This document shows, in pieces, positions 42,401 to 50,247 of a DNA stretch of 64,000 nucleotides; within the stretch, counting starts at the first letter, position 1; each line of letters starts with the position of its first letter. The notes beneath the pieces are model-generated. The model was not told where the DNA came from, did no database searches, and saw only the letters and a program-made list of their open reading frames with translations. Source of the DNA: Planctomycetes bacterium ADurb.Bin069 (lineage in GTDB: Bacteria; Planctomycetota; UBA8108; UBA8890; UBA8898); contig MWEK01000018.1 of NCBI GenBank assembly GCA_002070955.1, forward strand, positions 22,533 through 86,532. The letters run 5' to 3'. Position numbers and translations under genes: made by a program.

Positions 42401-44352
42401 GCGGGGAAGGAGGCGAGTTCCCCGATGGCCGTGGCGAAATCGCGGGTCTTGAGGGCCAGGCGCGCGCGCTTGAGGCGGCGCACGTCGTTCTCGGAGCGCA
42501 TGGTGTCGATCTCGGCGGCGTCCTCGTTGATGTCGCGATAGATGTCGATTCCCTGGGTGTGCGCGACGACCATTCCCCAGGGCGCGGCCGCGATATTGCC
42601 GCCGCCCGGCTGCGCCTCCCAGAGGTGGGTCGACAGCGCGCGTCCGTCGTCGAGGGCGAGAAAGACCAGGCGGTCGCGGCAGGGCACCGCGAGGAGGTTG
42701 TCGATGATTTGGCCGCGTCCGGCGGGAGGCGTGGGCAAGGCGATGTTGAAGAGGGTCTCGCCGGCGGTTCCCGGGAGGATGCTCAGAGCCCGGACCGTGG
42801 CTCCGATGACGAACAGCCGGTCCCGGTAGGGCCCGAGGAAGTACCCGCCGTCCTCGCGGGCGATCCTGAGCAGGATGCCGCCCTGGCGCGCATCGAAACC
42901 GATCAGTTCGCTCGAGTCTTGGGGCGCCGCGAGGAGCATGCGGTCCCAGACGACGAGGGGCGCGAGTTGCCAGCGCGAGTCGCCGCGGATCGCGTATTCC
43001 CCGGCCAGGAGATCGAGCCGCGTGTACGTTCGGAGGTAGGCAACGGCGCCGCGTTCCGCGTCGAGCGCCGCCAGAAACCCGAGGTTCGGGCAGAAGTACA
43101 CCCGGTCGCCGTGCGAGGCGAGCGGCAGGGGCGAGGACCCGAGCCCGAGGATGTCGGCGCCTTCCATGGTGCCGGCCTTCGCGGTCCAGAGCAGGGCGCC
43201 GTCTTCGGGGGCGAAGGCGGCGACGTGGGCCGTGATATGCTGCCGCGCGGGCAGGTTGATCCCAACGAACACCTTGCCCGCGGCGCACAAGGGCGGCGTC
43301 AGGTGCACCGCGGGCGGCGCGGCGGGGGCGGCCGACGCCCACGCGGGCGAGCCGGCGGCATCCGTCTGAACGAACCGCGTCCACAGCGGCGCGCCGTCCT
43401 TGCGGGCGAAGGCCGCCACCACGCCCGCGCTCGCGATAAAAACGCGCTCGCCGTCCGCCGCCGGCGCCAGCAGCGTGTTGCGGAGCTCGCGTCCGGCGCC
43501 GGGCCACGGGCGGGTCCAGAGAGGCGCCGGCGAGTCGCGCATCAGGGCCGCGACGGTCTCGCCGTTGAAGGCGTAGATCAGCGTGTCCACGATGGCGGGA
43601 AAGGCGGCGTTGATCGCGCTCTTATAGGCGGACACGCGATGCGGAAAGACGTGGCGCGCGGCCAGCGACCCCGGCATGATCGGCGCGCCGGCGTCGATCC
43701 AGGGACCGTGCTTGCGGGTTCCGTGGCGCGCCGCCTCGTTCTCGGCCAGGAGACGCTCGCGGATGCGGTCGATCTCCGGGTCCGCCGAGGGGGCGGCGGG
43801 GGGAGCGTCGGGGCGCAGAAACCGCTCGGCCATGGCGCGCACGCGAGACGCCGCGGCGGAGGCTCCCGCGTCCTCCGCCAGGGCCGCGCAGCGCTCGGCT
43901 TCGGCGAAGCGCCCCTCCTCCAGGCACCGGAGCGCCAGCGGAAGCGCCGACGCGGCGCGAAGCGCGGCGTCGGGGACGACCTCGCAGACATGCATGGCCA
44001 GCGACGCGCCGCCGCGGGCCAGGCGCTGCTCGATCTTCTGGCGCAGTTCGCCGCGTAGACTCTCGGGAAGCCGCGGCCACGCGGCGCCGATGATTTCCCA
44101 GGGCGATGCCGCGTGGGTGGACGCGCGCGCCACGGGGCCGGGAATCGTCTCGGGGGACAGCGCGGCCAGAAGCTCGTTCAGGCGGTCGCGCGCCGCCGTG
44201 AAGTTTTCGGCGGCGACCAGATCCTCGATCTCCTCTCCGAGCGTTTGGAGATTGTCATCGACGGGGAAGAACACGCGGGCGCGTTGTTGGCCGTGAATCC
44301 AGGATGCCGCCGCGGCGAGCGCAATCGCGATGAGGCAACACCGTGCATCCAT
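39478..44352 (-). CDS. Giant secreted PQQ-type beta-propeller/helical protein with C-terminal CBM9-like domain
   Basis: 1624 residues. An N-terminal signal peptide (CCLIAIALAAAASWIHG) is followed by helical sequence, then PQQ-like propeller blades (GERVFIASAGVVAAFARKDGAPLWTRF, KVFVGINLP, DRVYFCPNLGFLAALDAERGAV). A TPR-like stretch lies near 780-880 (AAELYLSNQNSPAAVEILTEYLRAYPEGRFAADALALLGRIYESAGQTAKA). A second propeller follows, with WECTLPSRARAPLC and AIYGRELCLVDT. At about 1395-1600 is a CBM9-like domain (IEIDGVLNEEWPLATAV, KFFCAWDSECFYFALDVRD, YECAVRWDDLGF). No enzymatic motif is seen. Probably periplasmic or surface-exposed. A strong promoter lies at 44415-44443. Confidence 0.8.
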   Translation of the reverse strand: MDARCCLIAIALAAAASWIHGQQRARVFFPVDDNLQTLGEEIEDLVAAENFTAARDRLNELLAALSPETIPGPVARASTHAASPWEIIGAAWPRLPESLRGELRQKIEQRLARGGASLAMHVCEVVPDAALRAASALPLALRCLEEGRFAEAERCAALAEDAGASAAASRVRAMAERFLRPDAPPAAPSADPEIDRIRERLLAENEAARHGTRKHGPWIDAGAPIMPGSLAARHVFPHRVSAYKSAINAAFPAIVDTLIYAFNGETVAALMRDSPAPLWTRPWPGAGRELRNTLLAPAADGERVFIASAGVVAAFARKDGAPLWTRFVQTDAAGSPAWASAAPAAPPAVHLTPPLCAAGKVFVGINLPARQHITAHVAAFAPEDGALLWTAKAGTMEGADILGLGSSPLPLASHGDRVYFCPNLGFLAALDAERGAVAYLRTYTRLDLLAGEYAIRGDSRWQLAPLVVWDRMLLAAPQDSSELIGFDARQGGILLRIAREDGGYFLGPYRDRLFVIGATVRALSILPGTAGETLFNIALPTPPAGRGQIIDNLLAVPCRDRLVFLALDDGRALSTHLWEAQPGGGNIAAAPWGMVVAHTQGIDIYRDINEDAAEIDTMRSENDVRRLKRARLALKTRDFATAIGELASFPALSAPFSTPRELAERSHVCRLIEAWTAMDIPIATKTQLCRARAEIAPTEAEALAALLAEGEFHELAGDAAQALRAYYGALGHAGDLALPVAWGLSADAATYLTERIAAVLAKREDREVLRSEFNAAAQVRLHSARKARHPDALRAVRRSWPFTVAGEQAHLDAAELYLSNQNSPAAVEILTEYLRAYPEGRFAADALALLGRIYESAGQTAKARAAYETLAAGAAGAALTLPGGARVDAAAWARERAAACPPAQDVDDEASLRLPLKIDWFTRRDLFDRPDALRLLPAQLDPEALCVLGEEFLRVYDKKLGTLRYAVETPARTLAAAVVGAGPARTLVIAGAREIRGAPFHRGEPERFRLTLAAPDEPESFLQDVHFGPHTFTTLAGTALRAFDAAGTQLWECTLPSRARAPLCACGNALAAFAASGGAIWIIDADTGRLSAQLSSETADKRVSAPPIPAGPGEALAIYGRELCLVDTTAAAVRWRRRLDDVAPAEARFFPDSPETLFVWGRTPAQGWRLEIIDRAHGGTRWHRDFPGDAPILDVVPSRDDAVVLCGDTARSMLALRHEAGETKELWRRRLYDSFDAGLPLIIAGGSVMHGDREANRVLAVSLARGNIQTEGLSAVRRFLAGRRLRDYGADHEALYILADGALARFVFQDLYRPRVTKEALVLDVLAAEHDLAAQFALGRSLLTGGEPHAALGFLSGILWDRWPLPAQAEPLWQLLGAAQEESARAGRAMIRCAPAPAGIEIDGVLNEEWPLATAVTLDRPASIMAVQSPSAGVPPWSGPNDLSAKFFCAWDSECFYFALDVRDNIVLFHDSEAAAWVGDCLIIEIDPEGDGGLYASRGDRMFTLFLTVQPPQPNRADDKPLTGRYKLKVSEDNTGVVYECAVRWDDLGFDGVSRAAAPGTTFGFNLVVVDDDTGAGALQALSLNASHAMSAARDRVWESYVPDFFPRIVLEDGAGVAPRRESR

Positions 44353-44414
44353 GCCTTCTCCCTCGGAGCCGTCGCCGGCCGGACCGGGTTTCCGCGCCGG
44401 GCTCCAAGCGGCGG

Positions 44415-44443
44415 ATTATAGCGGCGGCGGGCGGCGGAGGCAA
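44415..44443 (-). promoter_or_regulatory. Promoter of the giant propeller protein gene
   Basis: Minus strand TTGCCT (44438-44443), 17-base spacer, consensus TATAAT (44415-44420). Start about 55 bases before the ATG. Confidence 0.75.
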
Positions 44444-44447
44444 CGAA

Positions 44448-45311
44448 TCAGCGCCCGCCGGCGGCTGGCGCTGAGGCCGAGGTGCGCACGGTCTCGGGCG
44501 TTTGCAGGGCGAGGATCTGGCAGGCGAGAACGGGCAGCAGCGCGAGGAGGGGCACGATTTCCTCCGAGTCTTTCTCGCCGAGGCCGCCGATGGCGAAGGC
44601 GCCCAGCAGGCGCGCGCCGCACAGGAGCGGAAACACGCCGGCCGCGGGCGGGAAGGGCAGCGCCGGATCGCCGGCGTAGAAGACCTGGCTCGTGTCCTCG
44701 AAGAGGGGTAGGCGCAGGCCGTCGCGCACGCCGATCTGGACGAAGACATCGGCCTCGGCTCGGAAGAGCGCGTGGGGCGAGGGCCGGTACAGGGTCCCGA
44801 CGGCCGCTTCCAGGGTGCCGAGGAGCTCCTCGACGCCCTCGGCGCGCAGAATCGCGCGGCTGAACTGGCAGAGTTCGTTGAGGCGGCGCTCGAGCAGCCG
44901 GCGGCGGGCGTTCGCCGCCGCCAGGTCCGCCTTGAGCGTGTGGCGCTCGACCGCGTTGTCGACGCTGCGAAGGAGCTTATCCCTCAGGTTGAGGATCGGC
45001 TTGCGCAGCAGATCGAAGGCGCCTTGGCGGACGGCTTCCTCGGCGATTTCGTGGCTGCTTGCGCTGGTGGCCACGAGAATCTCGGCCGCCACGCGCTGCT
45101 GGCGGAGGCGGCCGATGAACCGCGGTCCGTCCGCGCCGGGAATGAGGACGTCCAGGATGATGACGTCGAATTCCTGGGCCTGAAGACGCTGCAGGCCGGC
45201 TTCCACCGTGTTGGCGGTCTTCACCTCATAGCCTTCGCTCTCCAGACAGAGGCGCATCGTCTCGCAGAGCACGTCCTCGTCGTCGATGATCAAAATTCGC
45301 GCGCGCGACAT
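44448..45311 (-). CDS. Response regulator with receiver and GAF-like domain
   Basis: 287 residues. Receiver 1-120: D10 and D11 in ILIIDDED, phosphoacceptor D54 in VIILDVLIPGADG, Thr in LVATSAS, Lys in LLRKPI. A helical linker (about 122-160, RHTLKADLAAANARRRLLERRLNELCQFSRAIL) is probably a coiled coil. The C-terminal part (about 165-275, LLGTLEAAVGTLYRP ... VFPLLCGARLLGAFAIGG) looks like a diverged GAF domain. There is no DNA-binding or enzymatic output, so it may sense or relay by protein contacts. Start ATG with TAGGAG seven bases upstream. It follows the small Pro-rich protein by 5 bases. Confidence 0.82.
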   Translation of the reverse strand: MSRARILIIDDEDVLCETMRLCLESEGYEVKTANTVEAGLQRLQAQEFDVIILDVLIPGADGPRFIGRLRQQRVAAEILVATSASSHEIAEEAVRQGAFDLLRKPILNLRDKLLRSVDNAVERHTLKADLAAANARRRLLERRLNELCQFSRAILRAEGVEELLGTLEAAVGTLYRPSPHALFRAEADVFVQIGVRDGLRLPLFEDTSQVFYAGDPALPFPPAAGVFPLLCGARLLGAFAIGGLGEKDSEEIVPLLALLPVLACQILALQTPETVRTSASAPAAGGR

Positions 45312-45316
45312 AGCTC

Positions 45317-45658
45317 CTACCTGTAGTGCAGACTCTGGATGTGATGGACCATCGCGGGGATGTCGTTGACAGCCGCCTTGGCGGACGGCTGCCGCTCCTG
45401 CAGGGGCGGGGCCGGTTGCGCCGGAGGCGGCGGCGCGGGCGGTGCCACGGGCGGCGGCGCAGGCGCGGAGGGCGCAGCGATCGTCGCGCCGAGCCGAGCC
45501 GGCAGGCGGCGCGCGATCAGCGCGGCCAGCTCGCCCGCCAGACGCTCGCGCCGCTCCTCGCCGGCGAGCTGGGCGACGGAGATGCCCCGCGCGCGGGCTT
45601 CCGCGGCCAGCCTGCGGCGCTCCCAGTTGCGGACGGTGGTCTCGGCGACGGTAAGCAC
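45317..45658 (-). CDS. Small helical, proline-rich protein, function unknown
   Basis: 113 residues from a GTG with GGAGGG seven bases upstream, which decides the start. Residues 1-55 are charged and helical (VAETTVRNWERRRLAAEARARG), with a VRNWERRR stretch that resembles a recognition helix. Residues 60-90 are a Pro/Ala-rich linker, and the end DIPAMVHHIQSLHYR is a compact segment. It is first in an operon with the receiver-GAF gene, downstream of promoter 45746-45774. The partner arrangement suggests it acts with that regulator. No family is recognised. Confidence 0.65.
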   Translation of the reverse strand: MLTVAETTVRNWERRRLAAEARARGISVAQLAGEERRERLAGELAALIARRLPARLGATIAAPSAPAPPPVAPPAPPPPAQPAPPLQERQPSAKAAVNDIPAMVHHIQSLHYR

Positions 45659-45745
45659 GTGGCATCCCTCCGAACGTGGCCGGTCACGGATAGGGCGCGC
45701 CCCGCGGCCCGCGCCCGCGGGGCGCGCGCCGCTTCGGCCTGGAGA

Positions 45746-45774
45746 AGTATAAGACTGCCCCGAAGGAGGCGCAA
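45746..45774 (-). promoter_or_regulatory. Promoter of the small protein/receiver-GAF operon
   Basis: Minus strand TTGCGC (45769-45774), 17-base spacer, TATACT (45746-45751). About 80 bases of GC-rich leader precede the GTG. Confidence 0.6.
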
Positions 45775-45841
45775 AGACGGCGCCGGCGCGTCCGCGGCAA
45801 TGCGGTTTATCGGCCCGCCGGCGCGTGGCGCCGGGCGCGGG

Positions 45842-47338
45842 TCAATCGTCCGTCGGCAGGGGCCTGCCCTTGGTCTCGGGGGCCCAGAAGAGCACGATGA
45901 GACCCGCGAGGTAGACGAGGGCCAGAACGAGCGAGACCGAGCGGAAGGGCTGCTGGAAGCCCAGGCCGTCGAACAAGTTCCTGATCGGGATCTTGAAGAG
46001 GATAAAGACGGCGGCGACCACGCGGCCCACATTGTAGCAGAACCCGGTCCCGGTGCTCCGCAGGCGCGTGGGGTAGATCTCAGGGAAGTAGATCGAATAG
46101 CCCCCGAAGAGGCTGAGCGTCACGAAACCTAGGAAGGGGAGCATGGCGTACGCGTGCCAGCGTTCGTCCAGTAGGAGGAAGACCGCCGAGACGACGATCC
46201 AACAGCACACGAAGGCGCTCCCGAAGGCGAGGCGCCGGCCCATGCGCGTCGCGATCCAAGTGAAGGCGAGCATGCCGAAGAAGGCGCCGACGTCCTGGAG
46301 CAGCATGCCCATGGCCTTGACGTTGCCGAGCTCCTCGCGGGGCAGATCTCCCAGCGCGGAATCGATGAGCTCGGGGGTGTAGAAGCCGACGCCCCAAAGG
46401 CCGGTGACGCCGACGAGAGCCAGCGCCAGGCCCACGAGGGTGTTGCGCCGCCAGCGGGGCGTCGTGAAGAGGCCCTTGAGGTCGCCAAGCTGGCGGTCGA
46501 TGTTTTCCGCCGCGGTCTTGCGGGCGGCCTGCCACGCCTCCGGCTCCTTGACGGTGCGGAAGATGAGGACGACGAGAATCGCCGGCAGGACGCCGATCAT
46601 GAACAAAACGCGCCACCCCGAAACGCCGTCGCCGCCAATCAGGCCCCAGAGCGTCGTGGGCACCTCGGGCGACACGAGGAAACGCGCGATGGCCGAGCCG
46701 GTGAGATTGCCGACCGCCGACAAGGCCTGGAAAAGGCCGAGGGCGAAGGCGCGGGAGTGCTCGGGCATGGTTTCGGCGATGAGGCTGGCCGCGGTGGCGA
46801 AGGCGCCGCCGATGCCGCAGCCCATGAGGAAGCGGTAGAGGCAGAAATCCGCAAGCCCGGCCGCCAGGCCCGAAAGGCCCGTGAAGACGGAATACACCGA
46901 AATCGCGACGGAGAGGGTCCTGACGCGCCCCCACTTGTCGCCGTAGATGCCGAAGAAGGCGCCCCCGACCGCCCAGCCGAGGATCATCAGCGCGGTGAAA
47001 ACATCGCCGAACTTGTCGCATTTCTCGGCGCGGAGCGCTTCCAGCCGCGCCTCCAGGCGCCGGTCGGTCTCGGCGGCGGCTTCTTCAGGGGCGTTGGCGC
47101 CGGCCGCGGCTTCTTTGGCGACCTCGGCGCGGATGGCGGGCAGCAACTCGGCCGCCAGAGGGCCGCGGCGCTCCTCCCAGCGGATCAGCTCCCTCACGGC
47201 CGGCACCCGGGACAGGACGAAGATGCGCTGATCCATGCAGTCGAACGTCCAGCTCAGGACGGCGACCAAGAGGACCCACCAGTGATATTTCGTCAAGCCC
47301 TGGTACCACTTGAGCTTGGGGAGGGCGCTCTCGGACAT
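45842..47338 (-). CDS. MFS transporter with a charged insertion after the first membrane helix
   Basis: 498 residues, about 12 membrane helices. The first has HWWVLLVAVLSWTFDCMDQRIF, with the Asp of the sugar/aromatic-acid porter family. The TM2-TM3 loop has GDKWGRVRTL (GxxxDRxGRR-like) and the second half IATRMGRRLAF. PEIYPTRLRSTGTGFCYNVGR is characteristic of sialate/SHS-type and related carboxylate porters. Between TM1 and TM2 lies an unusual insert of about 60 charged, helical residues (RELIRWEERRGPL ... RLEALRAEKCDKFG). Substrate unknown, probably an organic acid or sugar. Start ATG with GAAAGGA upstream. Its promoter is back-to-back with that of czcCBA. Confidence 0.86.
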   Translation of the reverse strand: MSESALPKLKWYQGLTKYHWWVLLVAVLSWTFDCMDQRIFVLSRVPAVRELIRWEERRGPLAAELLPAIRAEVAKEAAAGANAPEEAAAETDRRLEARLEALRAEKCDKFGDVFTALMILGWAVGGAFFGIYGDKWGRVRTLSVAISVYSVFTGLSGLAAGLADFCLYRFLMGCGIGGAFATAASLIAETMPEHSRAFALGLFQALSAVGNLTGSAIARFLVSPEVPTTLWGLIGGDGVSGWRVLFMIGVLPAILVVLIFRTVKEPEAWQAARKTAAENIDRQLGDLKGLFTTPRWRRNTLVGLALALVGVTGLWGVGFYTPELIDSALGDLPREELGNVKAMGMLLQDVGAFFGMLAFTWIATRMGRRLAFGSAFVCCWIVVSAVFLLLDERWHAYAMLPFLGFVTLSLFGGYSIYFPEIYPTRLRSTGTGFCYNVGRVVAAVFILFKIPIRNLFDGLGFQQPFRSVSLVLALVYLAGLIVLFWAPETKGRPLPTDD

Positions 47339-47383
47339 GGCAGTTCCTTTCGCCGCGCCGCGGGTTCGGGGACGCGAGGCGTC

Positions 47384-47413
47384 AGTGTAGCAAGCCGCCG
47401 CCGGGTCTGACAA
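47384..47413 (-). promoter_or_regulatory. Promoter of the MFS transporter gene
   Basis: Minus strand TTGTCA (47408-47413), 18-base spacer, TACACT (47384-47389). Confidence 0.6.
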
Positions 47414-47419
47414 GAGCGC

Positions 47420-47448
47420 TTGACATTTGCTGCCAGTAAGCCTATATT
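47420..47448 (+). promoter_or_regulatory. Promoter of czcCBA operon
   Basis: Consensus TTGACA (47420-47425), 17-base spacer, TATATT (47443-47448). The -35 boxes of this and the divergent MFS promoter are 6 bases apart and share the inverted repeat CAAG-AGCG-CTTG (47411-47422), a possible shared operator. Spacer length is normal, so it is not the 19-base spacer of MerR-activated promoters. Confidence 0.75.
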
Positions 47449-47549
47449 ATCACTAGAGTATTGTTCTCGCCCGGTTTTGACCGCGCCTCCGAAGGAGAGC
47501 GGCGCGCCGCGCGTTCAGCGAAGCCGAGGAGGCCATTAGAGAGTTGCCC

Positions 47550-48884
47550 GTGCGAATACTGTGCGTGTTCTGCGCCGCCGCGGGAATCATGGGTTGCGCC
47601 GGCGGCGCGGTCGGCGCCGGAGCGGTCGGAGACGAAGGCCCCTCGCGGCGTTCGTACGAAGCGGCGCTGAGCTCCCCGCCCGTTGCGATGGAGGAGCCCG
47701 CGGGCGTCCTCAGCGCGTCGGAGGCTGTCGCCCTGGCGCTGGGCGCCAATCCCGATTTGACTTCCTCGGTGTGGGAGGCCCGCGCCGCGGAGGGGCGTGC
47801 GGATCAAGCCGGGGCGCGGCCCAATCCCGTTGCCGAAATCGAGTTGGAGGAATTCGGCGCGGATCGGCCCGGGCTGTCGCGGGCGGAGCTAACGGCGCTC
47901 CTGAGCCAGGAGATCGAGCTGGGCGGCAAGCGGGCGCTGCGCATGGAGGCGGCCGCCGGGGAGCAGGCCGCCGCGGGCTGGGACTACGAAACGCAGCGGC
48001 GCGAAGTTCGCCGCCGCGTCGCGTGCGCCTTCGCCCGCGTGCTCGCGGCGCAGGAATGCCTGGAACTGGCCGACGAAGGGGTGACGATCGCCGAAGGAAC
48101 CCGGGACGCGATCGCGAGGGCGGTCCAAGCGGGCGCCGCGGCCGCCTTGGAGGAGGCGAGCGCGCGCATGGCATTGGCCTCGGCGCGGAGCGAGCTCTTC
48201 GCGGCGCAAGAGGAGGTCGGCCTCGCGCGCGCGGCGTTGGCCGCGCTGTGGGGCGGAACGGAGGCGAAATTCACCCGCGCCGAGGGCGTCCTCAAGATCG
48301 ACGCCGCGCCGGAGCCCTTCGAGACGCTGCGCGCCCGCCTCGACCGGCATCCGGAGATGCGGCGCGCGGAAGCCGAGGTTGGAGCCTTGGAGTCGCTCCG
48401 TGAGCTGGAGCGCGCGCAGCGCATCCCGAACGTGACCCTCAGCGCGGGCTACCGGCGCCTGGAGGCCGAGAACGTCGACACGTTCGTCGCGGGAATCGGC
48501 GTGCCGCTGCCGGTCTTTGACCGCAACCGCGGGCGCATCCGCGAAGCGGAGGCGCGCCTGGCCGGCGCGGAAGCGCAGCGCGCCGCGCGGGCCCAGGCGC
48601 TGGTGCGGGCGCTGGCGCGGGCCGTTGCGGCGCTGCGCGTCGCCGGCGAAAAGCGGGATGCCTACGAGCGGGACATCCTGCCCGCGGCGGAGGCGGCCTT
48701 GGAGGCGGCCCGCGAGGCGTACGCGCAGCGCATGCAGGGTTGCCGCGACCTTTTGACGGCGGAGGACAAGCTGCTGCGGGCCCGCCGGGAGCATGTCGCC
48801 GCCCTGCTGCAGGTTGCCGAGGCTTGGGCGGACATTGAGTACCTGGCGGGAACGCCGCCGGCCGCGTCCGCGAAGGGAGAGTGA
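47550..48884 (+). CDS. czcC: CzcC-type outer membrane efflux lipoprotein
   Basis: 444 residues, TolC family. The outer-membrane channel partner of the RND pump encoded next. The N-terminus RILCVFCAAAGIMGC gives a signal peptide with a lipobox Cys. The body has two helical-hairpin repeats, each starting with an L.EA-type stretch (LSASEAVALALGANPDLTSS; FETLRARLDRHPEMRRAEAEV) and the typical PVFDRNRGRIREAEA. GTG is chosen with AGAGAG upstream. A TTG two codons earlier is possible. It is first in the operon, about 95 bases from the predicted transcription start. Confidence 0.88.
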   Translation: MRILCVFCAAAGIMGCAGGAVGAGAVGDEGPSRRSYEAALSSPPVAMEEPAGVLSASEAVALALGANPDLTSSVWEARAAEGRADQAGARPNPVAEIELEEFGADRPGLSRAELTALLSQEIELGGKRALRMEAAAGEQAAAGWDYETQRREVRRRVACAFARVLAAQECLELADEGVTIAEGTRDAIARAVQAGAAAALEEASARMALASARSELFAAQEEVGLARAALAALWGGTEAKFTRAEGVLKIDAAPEPFETLRARLDRHPEMRRAEAEVGALESLRELERAQRIPNVTLSAGYRRLEAENVDTFVAGIGVPLPVFDRNRGRIREAEARLAGAEAQRAARAQALVRALARAVAALRVAGEKRDAYERDILPAAEAALEAAREAYAQRMQGCRDLLTAEDKLLRARREHVAALLQVAEAWADIEYLAGTPPAASAKGE

Positions 48885-48891
48885 GAACGCA

Positions 48892-50238
48892 ATGGCAAGA
48901 ACCAAACTCTTCGCCCTTGCGGCCACGGTCGTCGTTATTGCCGCCGTTGCCTGGTGGCCCGTGCGGTGGATCTTTTTCGCGGGGGGCGAGCCGGCGGAGC
49001 GGGATTGCGCCACGGCCTGCGGCGAGCCCTGTCCCCAGGACGGGGATTCGGCCGGCGCGCCGCTGTCTCTCGAAGCGGTGCTCGCCCAGAAGTGCGAACA
49101 CGAAATCCCGGCCTACCAGTGCGATCTCTGCCGGTACGAGGTGGGCGTCGTCAAGGTGCCGGCGGCGCTGCTCTCCGGGCCGCGGCCGCTGGTGCGCATA
49201 GCCCGGGTCGCCAAGGGCGCTCCGGCGGAAACTCTGGTGCTGACCGGCGTCGTGGCGCTCAACGAGAACACCGCGGTGCATGTCAGTTCCCGGGTGCGCG
49301 GCGTGATTGCGAAGGTGTCCATCGACCTGGGCGCCGAGGCGGCGGAGGGCGTCGAGCTCTTCGCCGTCGAGAGCGCGGAGATCGGCCAGGCCTTCGCGGC
49401 CTGGACGAAGAGCCGCGCGTTGCTGGCCCTGGCCCGCAAAACCGTCGAACGCGAGGAGAGCCTCTTTGCCCGAGGCGTGTCGCCGGAGCACGCCCTCATC
49501 GCCGCGCGGACCGAGTTGGAACGCGAGCAGGCCGCCGTCGCCGCCGAGGCCCACGCCCTTGCGGTCCTCGGCGTGTCCCTCGAGGCGGCCGGCGCGGCGG
49601 ATCCCTTGAGCGCCCCGCCGCCGCTTCCGCCCCGGGTGATCGTACGGGCGCCCCTGGCCGGGACTGTGCTCAACAAGCACGCGGTTCCCGGTGAACTGGT
49701 CGAGCCCGGCGAAAGCGTGATGCTCATCGCCGATCTGCGCACCGTGTGGGTGTGGGCCGATGTCTACGAGCGCGATCTGGAGGGGATGCTCGCCCTTGCC
49801 GCCGGCGGCCGAGGAGCGGGCGTGACGGTGACGGTCGAGGCTTTTCCGGGCCGCGCGTTCCAGGGCGCCTGCGACTACGTGGCCGCGATCATGGATGAGA
49901 CGACGCGCACGGTGAAGGCGCGCATCTCGGTGGCGAACCCCGAGCGGCTCCTGCGGCCGGGGATGTTCTGCCGCGTGGAGGCGCCGATCCCCGCCCGGGG
50001 CGACACCCTCGCGGCCCCGGCCGAGGCGGTGCTCGAGGACGATGGCGCGGCCTTCGTCTTCGTGCGCCTGAAGGATGATTACTACGTCCGGCGGCCGGTG
50101 GTGAAGGGGCGCGCGTTGGGGGGGAAGGTCGAGATCCTCCAGGGGGTCGAGGCCGGAACCGAGGTGGTGGCGGGCGGCGCGTTTCTGCTCAAGTCCGACG
50201 TGCTGCGCGAGAAGATGGGCGCGGGCTGCGCCGACTAG
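48892..50238 (+). CDS. czcB: CzcB-type membrane fusion protein (RND adaptor)
   Basis: 448 residues. N-terminal membrane helix (FALAATVVVIAAVAWWPV), then a Cys-containing segment with C-E-H-E-I-P-A-Y-Q-C-x-x-C, the motif found before the adaptor core in many heavy-metal CzcB proteins. The HlyD-type core follows: lipoyl/beta-barrel VVALNENTAVHVSSRVRGVIAKVSIDLG, an alpha-hairpin (about 155-205) and VIVRAPLAGTVLNKHAVPGELV. It links the inner-membrane CzcA to the outer-membrane CzcC and may bind metal. Its stop is 9 bases before the czcA start. Confidence 0.9.
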   Translation: MARTKLFALAATVVVIAAVAWWPVRWIFFAGGEPAERDCATACGEPCPQDGDSAGAPLSLEAVLAQKCEHEIPAYQCDLCRYEVGVVKVPAALLSGPRPLVRIARVAKGAPAETLVLTGVVALNENTAVHVSSRVRGVIAKVSIDLGAEAAEGVELFAVESAEIGQAFAAWTKSRALLALARKTVEREESLFARGVSPEHALIAARTELEREQAAVAAEAHALAVLGVSLEAAGAADPLSAPPPLPPRVIVRAPLAGTVLNKHAVPGELVEPGESVMLIADLRTVWVWADVYERDLEGMLALAAGGRGAGVTVTVEAFPGRAFQGACDYVAAIMDETTRTVKARISVANPERLLRPGMFCRVEAPIPARGDTLAAPAEAVLEDDGAAFVFVRLKDDYYVRRPVVKGRALGGKVEILQGVEAGTEVVAGGAFLLKSDVLREKMGAGCAD

Positions 50239-50247
50239 GAGACGACG

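Noticed and set aside
41923..44058. 711-codon open frame antisense to the giant propeller gene
   Set aside because: Arg/Gly/Glu-rich shadow typical of high-GC antisense frames. The minus-strand protein has signal peptide, promoter and domains.
44448..45665. Longer receiver protein starting near 45665
   Set aside because: The extension would overlap the GTG-started small gene. The ATG at 45311 has its own ribosome site and gives a standard receiver N-terminus.
47420..47450. MerR-type activated promoter for the metal-efflux operon
   Set aside because: The best -35/-10 pair has a 17-base spacer with consensus hexamers and no dyad between them. No merR-like gene is adjacent.
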